The position numbers and the translations under genes are program-made. A DNA stretch of 64,000 bases from Ancylobacter novellus DSM 506 (lineage in GTDB: Bacteria; Pseudomonadota; Alphaproteobacteria; Rhizobiales; Xanthobacteraceae): the NCBI RefSeq assembly GCF_000092925.1, contig NC_014217.1:3968001-4032000 (forward strand), given 5' to 3'. Under the pieces are notes generated by a model, which was given only the letters and a program-made list of their open reading frames with translations, did no database searches and was not told the origin of the DNA. Below are positions 18,095 through 28,003 of this stretch, in pieces; position 1 is the first letter of the stretch, and each line of letters opens with the position of its first letter.

Positions 18095-19339
18095 TCAGGC
18101 CTCCGGCCGGCGCGTCTGCGAGGCGTCGAGACGCTTCTGGAAATAGCGGGCGCGGGGCGAGAGCTCGGCGGGCGCCGACGGTGCACTCTCCAGCCCCGTG
18201 CCGGCACCGGGGAACGCGACGGCCTTCGGCAGCGCCTGGTAGCCGGGGCTGGCCATCCACATCCGGAAGAAGCTGCGCGGCTGGCCGTCGCGGCGCAGCA
18301 CCCAGCGCCGGAACAGGCCGCGCGGCTTGCCGCTATTGTGGAACATCAGGCGCCGGAACGTCTTCTTCGGCTTTCCCGACGCCCGGAACAGCAGCCGCTC
18401 CAGGATGCTGCGGCGGATGAGATAGTCGACATGGCGGCTCGTCCGCCGTGCCTCTCCGCTGATCTCGTCAAGGGCGCGCCGCAGCTCGGTCCGCTCATCG
18501 GAAAGGCGGGCCAGCCGGCCGGCCGCCTCATCCAGGCGCCGCTCGAGGCCCGCCTGCCGGTTCGCCCACCGGGCCGCCAGTTGGTCGAGCGCTTCCCTCA
18601 GTTCGGCGACCTCGCCCGAAAGGCGTTCGACTTTCTCGATCTCCATTTGCCGCGCGCCCAGAATGAAACCATCGAAAACATTAGGCGGAGCGTCGAAGCA
18701 ATCGGCGAGGGCGCGATGTTCACCGGCGACGTAATAGCGATTCAAGCCGTCCCAGTAGACGAATGCATAGCCGGCTTGGATCAGCGTCTCCTCCCACTCG
18801 GCGTGGGTCGAGATCTGAGTGTTCGGCCGCGTCGCCTCGACCACGACGATCCATGGCCGGTGACGCGACCAGTCCGCGCCGCGCAGCACCGCCGCCTCAT
18901 GGCCCTCCACGTCGATCTTGAGGAAATGGACCACCTGCCCCGCGGGCACGTGCTCGTCCCACAGACGGGCGAGCGTCCGCGCCGGCACCTTGATGGGGTT
19001 CAGTGCCCAGCCAGCATCGACGTGCCCTTTCGCGATCGAGGAATCGACCGTCGTCAGGCCGCTCTCCTCGATCACGCTCAGCTCGATCTCGCCGTCGAAA
19101 TCGCTAACGGCGACGCCGAGATTGATGTCCCGCGGCCGCGCCGCCACGAGCTCAGCCAGATAATGCGGGTTCGGCTCGATGTTGAGGCCGTGCCAGCCCC
19201 TCTCGCTGAAGGCGCGGGTGACGCTGTCGAGGTCCGGGGAGAAGGCGCCGACATCGATGTAGAAGCCGTGCTCCACATGCTTGAGCGCACGCCAGATCAT
19301 GACGTCTTCAAAGTTCTGCGCATAAGATATGAACGTCAC
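18095..19339 (-). CDS. FkbM-family methyltransferase with coiled-coil and GKP repeat tail
   Basis: In this 414-residue protein, residues 1-225 form an FkbM-type SAM methyltransferase: FYIDVGAFSPDLDSVTRAF near 26, NIEPNP near 53 and the conserved FLKIDVEGHE near 139. Residues ~230-300 form a charged coiled coil. Residues 321-365 are three in-register 15-residue repeats of the form [S/D]G[K/Q]Pxx-x-FRRW, then a basic tail. FkbM enzymes O-methylate sugars, often at chain ends. The coiled coil and repeat tail are additions to the minimal family, perhaps used to set chain length or dock on the membrane, as proposed for coiled-coil terminators of O-antigen synthesis. Its stop adjoins the triple-GT start. 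Confidence 0.88.
   Translation of the reverse strand: MTFISYAQNFEDVMIWRALKHVEHGFYIDVGAFSPDLDSVTRAFSERGWHGLNIEPNPHYLAELVAARPRDINLGVAVSDFDGEIELSVIEESGLTTVDSSIAKGHVDAGWALNPIKVPARTLARLWDEHVPAGQVVHFLKIDVEGHEAAVLRGADWSRHRPWIVVVEATRPNTQISTHAEWEETLIQAGYAFVYWDGLNRYYVAGEHRALADCFDAPPNVFDGFILGARQMEIEKVERLSGEVAELREALDQLAARWANRQAGLERRLDEAAGRLARLSDERTELRRALDEISGEARRTSRHVDYLIRRSILERLLFRASGKPKKTFRRLMFHNSGKPRGLFRRWVLRRDGQPRSFFRMWMASPGYQALPKAVAFPGAGTGLESAPSAPAELSPRARYFQKRLDASQTRRPEA
18245..18379 (-). repeat. Three 15-codon in-register repeats in the FkbM gene tail
   Basis: Residues 321-335, 336-350 and 351-365 of the FkbM-type protein align without gaps: SGKPKKTFRRLMFHN, SGKPRGLFRRWVLRR and DGQPRSFFRMWMASP. 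The Gly, Pro and Phe-Arg positions are invariant. The DNA copies have diverged, so this is an old protein-level repeat. Confidence 0.8.
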
Positions 19340-19501
19340 GGCGCCTCACGCAGTTCGTTCGCCCGGCATCTTCGGCCTCAGCAAAGACCCTGCCATTCGC
19401 CCGCGGGTGGCGCCGGAAAATCCCCGCCCGCGCGGGCCACCGCGCGCCAGGAAGGGCGCGCGGGGATCCTTCGTTCATGTGCGCGGAACAGTGCGCACCG
19501 A

Positions 19502-20614
<1,113 letters not shown>

Positions 20615-21991
20615 TCAGGGGGTAGCCGAGGACCGGATAAGGTCGGTCAGCTCCGCCACCCGGCGCTCGATCATGCCGTCCTGCGCCCGCGCCTCCACAT
20701 TGAGCCGCAGCAGGGGCTCGGTGTTGGACTTGCGCAGGTTCAGCCGCCAGTCGGCGAAGGCCAGCGACAGGCCGTCGGTTTCGTCGCGTGCCGGCTCCTG
20801 GCCCGACAGTGCCGCCTCGACGCGGGCGATGGCCGCCTCCGGATCGGCGATGCGGAAGTTGATCTCGCCCGAGGACGGGAAGGCCGCCATGCGGTCGGAC
20901 ACCAGCTCGGACAGGCTCTTACCCGTCCGGCCCATCAGCTCCGCGACCAGCAGCCAGGGGATCATCCCGGAATCGCAGGCCATGAAGTCGCGGAAATAGT
21001 GATGCGCCGACATCTCGCCGCCATAGATGGCGCCGGTGTCGCGCAGCGCCTGCTTGAGGAAGGCGTGGCCGGTGCGCGCCTGCACCGCGTTGCCGCCGGC
21101 CCGCGCCACCACATGCTGGGTGTTCCAGACGACGCGCGGGTCGTGCACGATGGTCGCGCCCGGCTCCTTGGTCAGGAACACCTCGGCGAGCAGCCCGACG
21201 ATATATTCGCCGGGAATGAAGCGGCCGGTGTGGTCGAACAGGAAGCAGCGGTCGAAATCGCCGTCCCAGGCGACGCCCATGTCGGCGCCGGCGGCCACCA
21301 CCGCCTGCCCGGTGACCGGCTGGTTCTCCGGCAGCAGCGGGTTGGGAATGCCGTTAGGGAAGCTGCCGTCCGGCTCATGGTGCAGCCGCAGGAAGCTCAG
21401 CGGCGCGCCACGGGCGGCAAGGCCCTCGGCGATGGCGTCGAAGGTCGGCCCCGCCGCGCCGTTGCCGGCATTGACCAGGATGGTCAGGGGACGCAGCGCC
21501 GCCATGTCGACGAAGGAGAGCACGCGCTCCACATAGGCCGCGCGCGCGCCTTCCGCCGGGACGACATGCCCGCCCGGCCGCGACGGCAGCGCCGGGCCTT
21601 CCGCCAGCATCTTGATCGCCGCGAGCCCGGTGGCGGTGTCGAGCGGGGCGGAACCCTTCCGCACCAGCTTCATGCCGTTATAGTCCATCGGGTTGTGCGA
21701 GGCGGTGACCTCGATACCGCCATCCGCGGCAAAATGCGTCACCGCGAAATACATCTCCTCCGTGCCGCACAGGCCGAGGTCCAACACCTCGGCACCGCCG
21801 GCGACGAGACCCTCGATGCAGGCGTCGGCCAGCGACTCGGACGAGGCGCGGCAGTCGCGCCCGATGATCACGCGTCGCGCCGAGAGGGCTTCGACGAAAG
21901 CACGCCCGATGCGGCGGGCGATATCCTCATTAAGTTCTTCTCCCAGACGTCCGCGAATGTCATAAGCCTTGAAACAGGTGAGCATAGGCAT
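20615..21991 (-). CDS. manB: Phosphomannomutase / phosphoglucomutase
   Basis: ATG 21991, with GGAG upstream, gives 458 residues. It has the four landmarks of the alpha-D-phosphohexomutase superfamily: phosphoserine loop TASHNP, metal loop DGDFDR, sugar-binding loop GGEMSAHHY and phosphate-binding RKSNTEP. It interconverts mannose-6-P and mannose-1-P, and probably glucose phosphates, in the cytoplasm. It lies divergent from manC across 153 bp and upstream of gmd on the same strand, so the GDP-mannose pathway is assembled here. The symbol is given by function; algC, cpsG or noeK are used for the same family. Confidence 0.93.
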   Translation of the reverse strand: MPMLTCFKAYDIRGRLGEELNEDIARRIGRAFVEALSARRVIIGRDCRASSESLADACIEGLVAGGAEVLDLGLCGTEEMYFAVTHFAADGGIEVTASHNPMDYNGMKLVRKGSAPLDTATGLAAIKMLAEGPALPSRPGGHVVPAEGARAAYVERVLSFVDMAALRPLTILVNAGNGAAGPTFDAIAEGLAARGAPLSFLRLHHEPDGSFPNGIPNPLLPENQPVTGQAVVAAGADMGVAWDGDFDRCFLFDHTGRFIPGEYIVGLLAEVFLTKEPGATIVHDPRVVWNTQHVVARAGGNAVQARTGHAFLKQALRDTGAIYGGEMSAHHYFRDFMACDSGMIPWLLVAELMGRTGKSLSELVSDRMAAFPSSGEINFRIADPEAAIARVEAALSGQEPARDETDGLSLAFADWRLNLRKSNTEPLLRLNVEARAQDGMIERRVAELTDLIRSSATP

Positions 21992-22144
21992 GGCACTCCA
22001 TCGATCGGTGAAAGCGTCGCTCTGCTGCGGTGCGGTAGCCAACTCTGTCGAAGGATCGTGGTCAAGTCATTTTGGTCGTCTTGCGTTCTAGACCCCGGCC
22101 GGCCAAGATAGCTCATTTCATCATCGCAGATCATCACGTGGCCC

Positions 22145-23587
22145 ATGGCGAACCTTTACCCTGTTCTTCTATGCGGCGGCTCCGGAACACGTTTATGGCC
22201 GCTCTCCCGCAAAAGTTTTCCCAAGCAGTTCGTCAAGCTGGGCGACGGTGAAACGCTCTTTCAGGCGGCGGCGCGGCGGATGGCCGGCCCGAAGATCATG
22301 CCGCCGCTGATCATTACGAACTCCGACTTCCGCTTCATCGTCACCGAGCAGCTCGCCGAAGCCGGGATCGAGGCCGGTCCCATCCTCATCGAACCCAGCC
22401 CGCGCAACACCGCCCCGGCGATTCTTGCTGCAGTGCAATACCTCGCCGCCCGCGATCCGGATGCGGCGATGCTGGTCATGCCGTCCGACCAGGTCATGCC
22501 CGACCGCGACGCCTTTGTGCGCGCGGTCGAGGCCGGCCTCGCAGCGGCGGAGGACGGCCAGATTGTCACTTTCGGCATCAAGCCGACCCGGCCGGAGACC
22601 GGCTATGGCTGGCTGGAGCTCGCCCATCCGCCGGCGGGCGACCAGCCGGCGGCGATCCCGCTCAAGCGATTCGTCGAGAAGCCCGCCGCCGACCGCGCCG
22701 CGACCATGCTCGCGGATGGGCGCTATCTGTGGAACGCCGGCATCTTCCTGATGTCGGTGAAGACCGCGCTCAAAGCCTTCGAGGCGCATCTGCCGGACAT
22801 GCTGGCGCCGGTGAAGCGCGCGGTGAGCGAGGCGCAGGCCGACCTCGGCTTCCTGCGGCTCGCGCCGGCACCGTGGCAGCTGGCGGAGGAGATCTCTGTC
22901 GACTACGCCATCATGGAGCGCTCGTCGAACCTGCAGGTCGTGCCCTTCGACGGCGACTGGTCGGACCTCGGCGACTGGTCGTCGGTGCTGCGCGAGGGCG
23001 GGCCGAACGAGAACGGCGTCGCCGCGCATGGCCCGGTCACCGCCATCGACTGCGAGGAATCGCTGCTGCGCTCGGAGGCCGAGGGGCTGGAGCTCGTCGG
23101 CATCGGGCTGAAGGACATGCTGGTCGTCGCCATGCCCGACGCGGTGCTGGTGGCCGACCGCTCGCGGGCGCAGGACGTCAAGCAGGCGGTCACCGCGCTG
23201 AAGGCCAAGGGATCGCGCCAGGCCGAGCATTTCCCGCGTGACCACCGCCCCTGGGGCTGGTTCGAGACGCTGGTGCTGGGCGACCGCTTCCAGGTCAAGC
23301 GGATCGTCGTGCACCCCGGCGCGTCGCTGTCGCTGCAGAGCCATTTCCACCGCTCCGAGCACTGGATCGTCGTCTCCGGCACGGCGCGCATCACGGTGGA
23401 CAACGAGGCGCGGCTGCTGACGGAGAACCAGTCCGTCTACATCCCGCTCGGCGCCGTCCACCGCATGGAGAATCCCGGCAAGGTGCCGATGGTGCTGATC
23501 GAGGTGCAGACCGGCACCTATCTTGGCGAAGACGACATCGTTCGCTATGAAGATGTCTATGCGCGTGGCCAGGGAGCAAAGGGCTGA
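22145..23587 (+). CDS. manC: Mannose-1-phosphate guanylyltransferase / mannose-6-phosphate isomerase
   Basis: This 480-residue bifunctional enzyme has an N-terminal nucleotidyltransferase domain with GGSGTRLWPLSR at residue 9 and FVEKP near 179, and a C-terminal type II PMI cupin domain (about 350-475) with RPWGWFETL, PGASLSLQSHFHRSEHWIVV and the closing IPLGAVHRMENPG. It forms GDP-mannose from mannose-1-P and GTP and can make mannose-6-P from fructose-6-P. It is divergent from the phosphomannomutase gene; the 153-bp gap is AT-richer than its surroundings and should hold both promoters. The length matches CpsB/XanB/AlgA-type enzymes. Confidence 0.95.
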   Translation: MANLYPVLLCGGSGTRLWPLSRKSFPKQFVKLGDGETLFQAAARRMAGPKIMPPLIITNSDFRFIVTEQLAEAGIEAGPILIEPSPRNTAPAILAAVQYLAARDPDAAMLVMPSDQVMPDRDAFVRAVEAGLAAAEDGQIVTFGIKPTRPETGYGWLELAHPPAGDQPAAIPLKRFVEKPAADRAATMLADGRYLWNAGIFLMSVKTALKAFEAHLPDMLAPVKRAVSEAQADLGFLRLAPAPWQLAEEISVDYAIMERSSNLQVVPFDGDWSDLGDWSSVLREGGPNENGVAAHGPVTAIDCEESLLRSEAEGLELVGIGLKDMLVVAMPDAVLVADRSRAQDVKQAVTALKAKGSRQAEHFPRDHRPWGWFETLVLGDRFQVKRIVVHPGASLSLQSHFHRSEHWIVVSGTARITVDNEARLLTENQSVYIPLGAVHRMENPGKVPMVLIEVQTGTYLGEDDIVRYEDVYARGQGAKG

Positions 23588-23709
23588 GCGAGCACGGGGC
23601 CAAGAAGATTCCGGGTGACGCGAAGCTTATCGCCGGGCCGGACAGCCCGGACGATGCGACGGCAATCGATGGAATCTCGAATGTCGCGTCCGACAGTCAT
23701 AATAATACC

Positions 23710-24942
23710 ATGAAGTCCGGCAGCGACGCGTCGGTTCGACATGCCTTTGTTCCGGCGGGGCGCCGGGAAAGACGCAGCGCGCGCCGGCGCTTCGGCCATG
23801 TCGTCGAGGACCTGCTGACCGAGGTCGGCATCGGCGAGGGCTACAAGACCCGCCAGCGTTTCGGCCTCGACGTCGTCGGCTATCTGCTGTCCGAGATCGG
23901 GCTCGGCGAGGCGGCGCGCCTGCTGGTCGGCGCGCTCGATGCCGCGCAGATCCCCTCAAGGCTGGTCAACGTGCCGCTGCCCGGCCGCCAGGCCGACGAT
24001 CGGCTGGCGGGCCGTCTCGCCGCCTCCGACAAGCACGCCGCGGCGCTGTCGATCTTCGGCCTGATCGACCTGCGGACCTTTGCCGACCGCGCCTCCCGGC
24101 ACCAGGTCAACATCGCCTATCCCTATTGGGAGCTGCCGACGGCGCCGTCCTCGGTGCGGCCGATCTTCGACCGCTTCGACGCCTATTGGGCGCCGACGAC
24201 CTTCATCCGCGACATGCTCACCGCCGAGCAGAACCGGCCCGTGCGCCTCATCCCGCAGCCGGTCCGCCTGTCGCCGCGGCCGCCGCCCATGCTGACCTTC
24301 GAGGGGCCGCTGCGGGTGCTCAGCTTCTTCGACTACGACTCGGTGATGACGCGCAAGAACCCGCTCGGCGCGGTGCATGCCTTCATGGCCGCCTTCCCGG
24401 TCGTGAAGTCGGATGTCCAGCTCGTCATCAAGGCGCGCGGCAACCTGCGCACCGAGGCGCAGGAGCGGCTCTACGAGCTCATCGAACGCGATCCGCGCAT
24501 CGTCATCATCGACGAGACCCTCACCCGCGAGGGCATGGATGCGCTGATGGCGAGCTGCCACGTCTTCCTGTCGCTGCACCGCTCGGAAGGCTTCGGCCTC
24601 GGCTGCGCCGAGGCGCTGGCGAGCGGCAAGATCGTCGTCGCCACCAATTTCGGCGGGCCGCGCGACATGATCACCCCCGCCACCGGCTATCCGGTGGCCT
24701 TCCGCCCGGTGCGGCTGGCGCCGGACGACTATCCGGAGTCGGAAGGCAGCTACTGGGCGGAGCCCGACGTCTCCCACGCCGCCGAGATCCTGCGCGCCAT
24801 CTATGACCGCCCGGCCGAGGCCGCGGCCAAGCCACGCGCCGGCTATGCCTATCTCAAAGCCAACCATTCCTTCGAGGTGGTCGGCACGAGGATCGCGCAG
24901 GCGCTGCGGGAACTCGACCAGAGCACTGTGCGCAAAGGCTGA
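23710..24942 (+). CDS. GT4-type glycosyltransferase
   Basis: The protein is 410 residues from ATG 23710. The C-terminal GT-B half has the donor-site pattern HRSEGFGLGCAEALASGK near residue 290 and then VATNFGGPRDM, typical of GT4. The N-terminal half includes GYLLSEIGLGEAARLL near residue 56 and NIAYPYWELPT near 135, a pattern seen in retaining transferases of exopolysaccharide loci. The ribosome site at ATG 23710 is weak, and the frame stays open upstream without another standard start, so the N-terminus is uncertain. It follows manC by 122 bp on the same strand and may use GDP-mannose or its derivative. Confidence 0.85.
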   Translation: MKSGSDASVRHAFVPAGRRERRSARRRFGHVVEDLLTEVGIGEGYKTRQRFGLDVVGYLLSEIGLGEAARLLVGALDAAQIPSRLVNVPLPGRQADDRLAGRLAASDKHAAALSIFGLIDLRTFADRASRHQVNIAYPYWELPTAPSSVRPIFDRFDAYWAPTTFIRDMLTAEQNRPVRLIPQPVRLSPRPPPMLTFEGPLRVLSFFDYDSVMTRKNPLGAVHAFMAAFPVVKSDVQLVIKARGNLRTEAQERLYELIERDPRIVIIDETLTREGMDALMASCHVFLSLHRSEGFGLGCAEALASGKIVVATNFGGPRDMITPATGYPVAFRPVRLAPDDYPESEGSYWAEPDVSHAAEILRAIYDRPAEAAAKPRAGYAYLKANHSFEVVGTRIAQALRELDQSTVRKG

Positions 24943-24991
24943 AGGCTTTTGCGGACCGGCACATGCTCCAGCTTGTTGAATCCAGAGCGCC

Positions 24992-26800
24992 CTAAGGCTC
25001 CACTACCGGGGACAATTCGCGTGGCGCCGGCGCGTCGGCCGCCAGCGCCTCCCGCCAGCCGCCCTCGCGGGTGATGTCGCGGGCGCCGGCGAGCGCATGG
25101 CTCTCGCACAGGAAGCCCTTCACCTCGCTGCCATCCTCCAGCATCAGTGTGCCGATGGCGAGCGGCGCCGGCACGCCGGCGAGGAAGTCGCCCAGCGCCG
25201 TGCGCGGCAGCGCCCATATCTCGACCGCGATGGCGGCGCCCTGCCCATCGGCATTGCGCACCAGCCCCGGCCGCGCCGGCGGCCCGCCCGGCAGGGCGTA
25301 GAGATTGTAGTGCGGGGCGGTGCGGCAGGCGCGCAGGAACCGCCCGCCGCGATGGATCAGCTCGTGATTGAGCGGCAGGCCGGACATATGCGCGCCGCAG
25401 ACGGCGAGGGCGATCTCGTCCGCGGCCGGCGCCGGGACGGGCACAGGCGCGCGCCCGCCGCGCTCGACCCTCAGCGCGAGCGAGGCGCAGGCCGCATCCT
25501 CGCCCTTGCGCGCGAGGATGGTCAGGCTGCCGGGACGGCCGTCGCCGCGCGGGCCGGTCGGCACGGCGATGCCGCACAGATCGAGCAGGTTGACGAAGTT
25601 GGTGTAGGTGCCGAGCCGCGCATTCGGCCCGATCGGGTCGGCGCCGATTTCCTCCAGCGTGACGAAGGTCGGGATGGTCGGCACGCAGATGAACTGCGCC
25701 TCCTCGCAGCGCCGCTTCAGCTCCTGCAGCCGGTAGAGCCCCTTGAAGGCATCGACGGCGGTGAGGGACAGGCCCAGATTGAGGATCGCCCGCGTCGTCG
25801 GGTGCAGCGTCTCCGGCGCCTGCGTCACCCGCGCGCCCACCGCGGCGACGCGCTCGGCCACCCAGGGGCCGCTATAGAGCAGCTCGGCGACGGCGTAGAA
25901 CGGCGAGAAATCGATCTCCCGCACCTCGGCGCCGCCGGCCTGCAGCTTCGCGATGGTGGCGCGGAAATGCGCCGCCTGCGCCTCGTCGCCATAGGTGCGC
26001 AGGCTCAGAGCATCCGGCACCGCCACGCGGAACCGCGGCGGCGGTGGCGAAAGGCGCTGCGCCGGCAGCGCCTGCGACCAGGGATCGGCGGCATCATAGA
26101 AGGCGGTCAATTCGAACAGCTCCCACGCCTCGGCCACGCTGCCGGCGAAGATGGAGACGGTGTCGAGCGAGCGGCAGGCCGGCACCATGCCGATAGAGGA
26201 CAGCGCCCCCAGGCTCGGCTTCAGCCCGACGATGTCATTGAGCGCCGCCGGCACGCGGCCCGACCCCGCCGTATCGGTGCCGAGCGCGAAGACCGCCAGC
26301 CTGCGCGCCACCGCCACCGCCGAGCCGGAGGAGGAGCCGCCCGGCACCAGCTTGGGATCGACGGCGTTGCGCGGCACCGGATAGGGCGTGCGCACGCCGA
26401 CGAGGCCGGTGGCGAACTGGTCGAGATTGGTCTTGCCGAGGCAGATGGCGCCCATCGCGCGCAGCCTGGCCACGACGGCCGCATCGGCCTCCGCGACATA
26501 GGTGAAATCCGGGCACGCCGCCGTCGTCGGCATGCGCGCGACGTCGATATTGTCCTTCACCGCATAGGGGATGCCCCAGAGCGGGCGCCCGTCCGGCGCG
26601 CCGAGCGCGCGCGCCTCGCCGAGCGCGGCATGGCGGGCCTCGTAGAGGAAGATGCCGGGATCACTGAGCGCATCGAGCCGGCGGAACGCCTCCTCGACCA
26701 CCGCCTCCGGGCTCAGCCCGCCGGCATAGGCGGCGCGCAGCGCGGCGAGGGTGAAGGGGAGATCGAGAAGCGGCACCGCATCACATTGCGCAACGGGCAT
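24992..26800 (-). CDS. atzF: Allophanate hydrolase (amidase-signature family)
   Basis: In this 602-residue protein, residues ~20-445 are an amidase-signature domain with the Ser-cisSer-Lys triad in its usual motifs: AVKDN (Lys near 82), PGGSSSGSA near 153 and DTAGSGRVPAALND near 175. Residues ~465-590 match the allophanate-hydrolase C-terminal domain (from VCGAHMSGLPLNHEL, later YNLYALPGGPPARPGLVR). The enzyme splits allophanate to ammonia and CO2 in urea, cyanurate or purine nitrogen use. No urea carboxylase, biuret or cyanurate hydrolase is nearby, so the source of allophanate is unclear. A LysR gene is divergent 150 bp away and is the likely controller. Confidence 0.9.
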   Translation of the reverse strand: MPVAQCDAVPLLDLPFTLAALRAAYAGGLSPEAVVEEAFRRLDALSDPGIFLYEARHAALGEARALGAPDGRPLWGIPYAVKDNIDVARMPTTAACPDFTYVAEADAAVVARLRAMGAICLGKTNLDQFATGLVGVRTPYPVPRNAVDPKLVPGGSSSGSAVAVARRLAVFALGTDTAGSGRVPAALNDIVGLKPSLGALSSIGMVPACRSLDTVSIFAGSVAEAWELFELTAFYDAADPWSQALPAQRLSPPPPRFRVAVPDALSLRTYGDEAQAAHFRATIAKLQAGGAEVREIDFSPFYAVAELLYSGPWVAERVAAVGARVTQAPETLHPTTRAILNLGLSLTAVDAFKGLYRLQELKRRCEEAQFICVPTIPTFVTLEEIGADPIGPNARLGTYTNFVNLLDLCGIAVPTGPRGDGRPGSLTILARKGEDAACASLALRVERGGRAPVPVPAPAADEIALAVCGAHMSGLPLNHELIHRGGRFLRACRTAPHYNLYALPGGPPARPGLVRNADGQGAAIAVEIWALPRTALGDFLAGVPAPLAIGTLMLEDGSEVKGFLCESHALAGARDITREGGWREALAADAPAPRELSPVVEP

Positions 26801-26950
26801 GAGCGAGACCTCGCGGAAGGAAGGACAGCTTCGCAGGGCGCCACTCCTTGCGCCACTACCATCCTGCCCCTCTCGCCGTGTTCGCCAAAATTGCTATGAT
26901 TTCACCAAGGCGTTGCAATTAATGCACCGCGTGGGGAAATCGGCAGTCCG

Positions 26951-27862
26951 ATGCGGCACTTGTACACGTTCCGCCTGATCGAGGCCGTCGCCCGCGCCGG
27001 CTCGATGCGCCGGGCGGCGGAGGACATGGCCATCACCGCCTCGGCGCTGAACCGGCGGATTCGGCGTTTCGAAGCGGAGTTCGGCGCCGAGCTGTTCGAG
27101 CGCCTGCCCGGCGGCGTGCGACTGAACCCCGCCGGCGAATTGCTGCTGCACCATTACCGCGCCAGCCTCTCCGACCTCGCCCGCGTGCAGGGACAGGTGG
27201 CCGATCTTTCCGGCGAGCGGCGCGGCCATGTCTCCATCGCCTGTTCGCAGGCGCTGCTGCCCTATTTCCTGCCCGAGCAGATCGCCCGCTACCGCGCCGA
27301 TCATCCCGGCGTCACCTTCGGCGTGAAGGTGCGCGACCGCGCCGAAGCCGAGCAGGAGCTCGCCACCTATGAAAGCGACCTCGCCCTCGTCTTCGAGCCG
27401 GTCTATCTCGTCGATTTCGAGGTGATCCGCATCGTGCCGCAGCCCGTGGTGGCGGTGATGGCCGCCGACCATCCGCTCGCGCGTAAGCAGGAGCTGCGCC
27501 TGCGCGACTGCCTAGACGCCCCGCATGTGGCGCCGGCGGCGAAGTACGGCGTGCGGCACCTGCTCGACTTCGCCGCGCGGAAAGGCTCACGCCGCGTCGC
27601 GCCCATCGTCGAGACCGAGAGCTTCGAGCTGATCCGCCATTATGTGCTGCACGAGCGGGCGGTCGGCTTCCAGATCCCCATCGGCCTGCGCGATCCCGGC
27701 GACGGCTCGCTGGTGTTCCGCCCCATCGCCGAGCGCGACCTGCCGACCGGCAACCTCATCCTCGGCCAGATGCGCGGGCGCTCGCTGCCCGTCGCTCCCG
27801 CCCGCTTCGCCCAGCGCCTCGCCAACGCGCTGAAGGACTATGCGGGGGGCACCGATCCATAG
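26951..27862 (+). CDS. LysR-family transcriptional regulator
   Basis: The 303-residue protein starts with the LysR winged helix-turn-helix (RLIEAVARAGSMRRAAEDMA, residues ~7-26, and the recognition helix ASALNRRIRRFEAEFG). Residues ~90-295 form the periplasmic-binding-like effector domain. The allophanate hydrolase gene is divergent with a 150-bp gap containing AT-rich stretches, the classical arrangement for LysR control of the neighbour, so a nitrogen-related effector is plausible. The effector is not readable from the sequence. Confidence 0.9.
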   Translation: MRHLYTFRLIEAVARAGSMRRAAEDMAITASALNRRIRRFEAEFGAELFERLPGGVRLNPAGELLLHHYRASLSDLARVQGQVADLSGERRGHVSIACSQALLPYFLPEQIARYRADHPGVTFGVKVRDRAEAEQELATYESDLALVFEPVYLVDFEVIRIVPQPVVAVMAADHPLARKQELRLRDCLDAPHVAPAAKYGVRHLLDFAARKGSRRVAPIVETESFELIRHYVLHERAVGFQIPIGLRDPGDGSLVFRPIAERDLPTGNLILGQMRGRSLPVAPARFAQRLANALKDYAGGTDP

Positions 27863-27873
27863 TCCCACGTCCC

Positions 27874-27963
27874 CTCATCCCCGGACTTGACCCGGGGACC
27901 CAGAGACCTTGCCGCCATCATGCGGCGCGAAGCCTGGGTGGCCGGGTCAAGCCCGGCCATGAG
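27874..27963. repeat. Dispersed palindromic repeat, copy 1
   Basis: Two ~30-base arms face each other: one opens CTCATCCCCGGACTTGACCC and the other closes GGGTCAAGCCCGGCCATGAG, with a ~25-base unrelated centre. A second copy with the same arms lies at 50737-50831. Both are intergenic. This is a non-coding palindromic family of the sort found in many copies in Hyphomicrobiales genomes; it occupies most of the 141-bp gap after the LysR gene. Confidence 0.85.
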
Positions 27964-28003
27964 GGCGGAGACGGCCTTGGCGCAGGCAGGGCGGGCGCAG
28001 GCC

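Noticed and set aside
22000..22144. Possible riboswitch or leader between manB and manC
   Set aside because: AT-richer and surely promoter-bearing, but no conserved fold or transcription terminator was seen.
23584..23709. Upstream extension of the GT4-type gene to a CTG overlapping the manC stop
   Set aside because: The frame is open, but CTG is a rare start and no family match supports the extra 42 residues.
25097..26899. 600-codon + strand frame antisense to the allophanate hydrolase
   Set aside because: The Ser-Ser-Lys amidase motifs are on the - strand; the + product is Arg/Gly-rich shadow.
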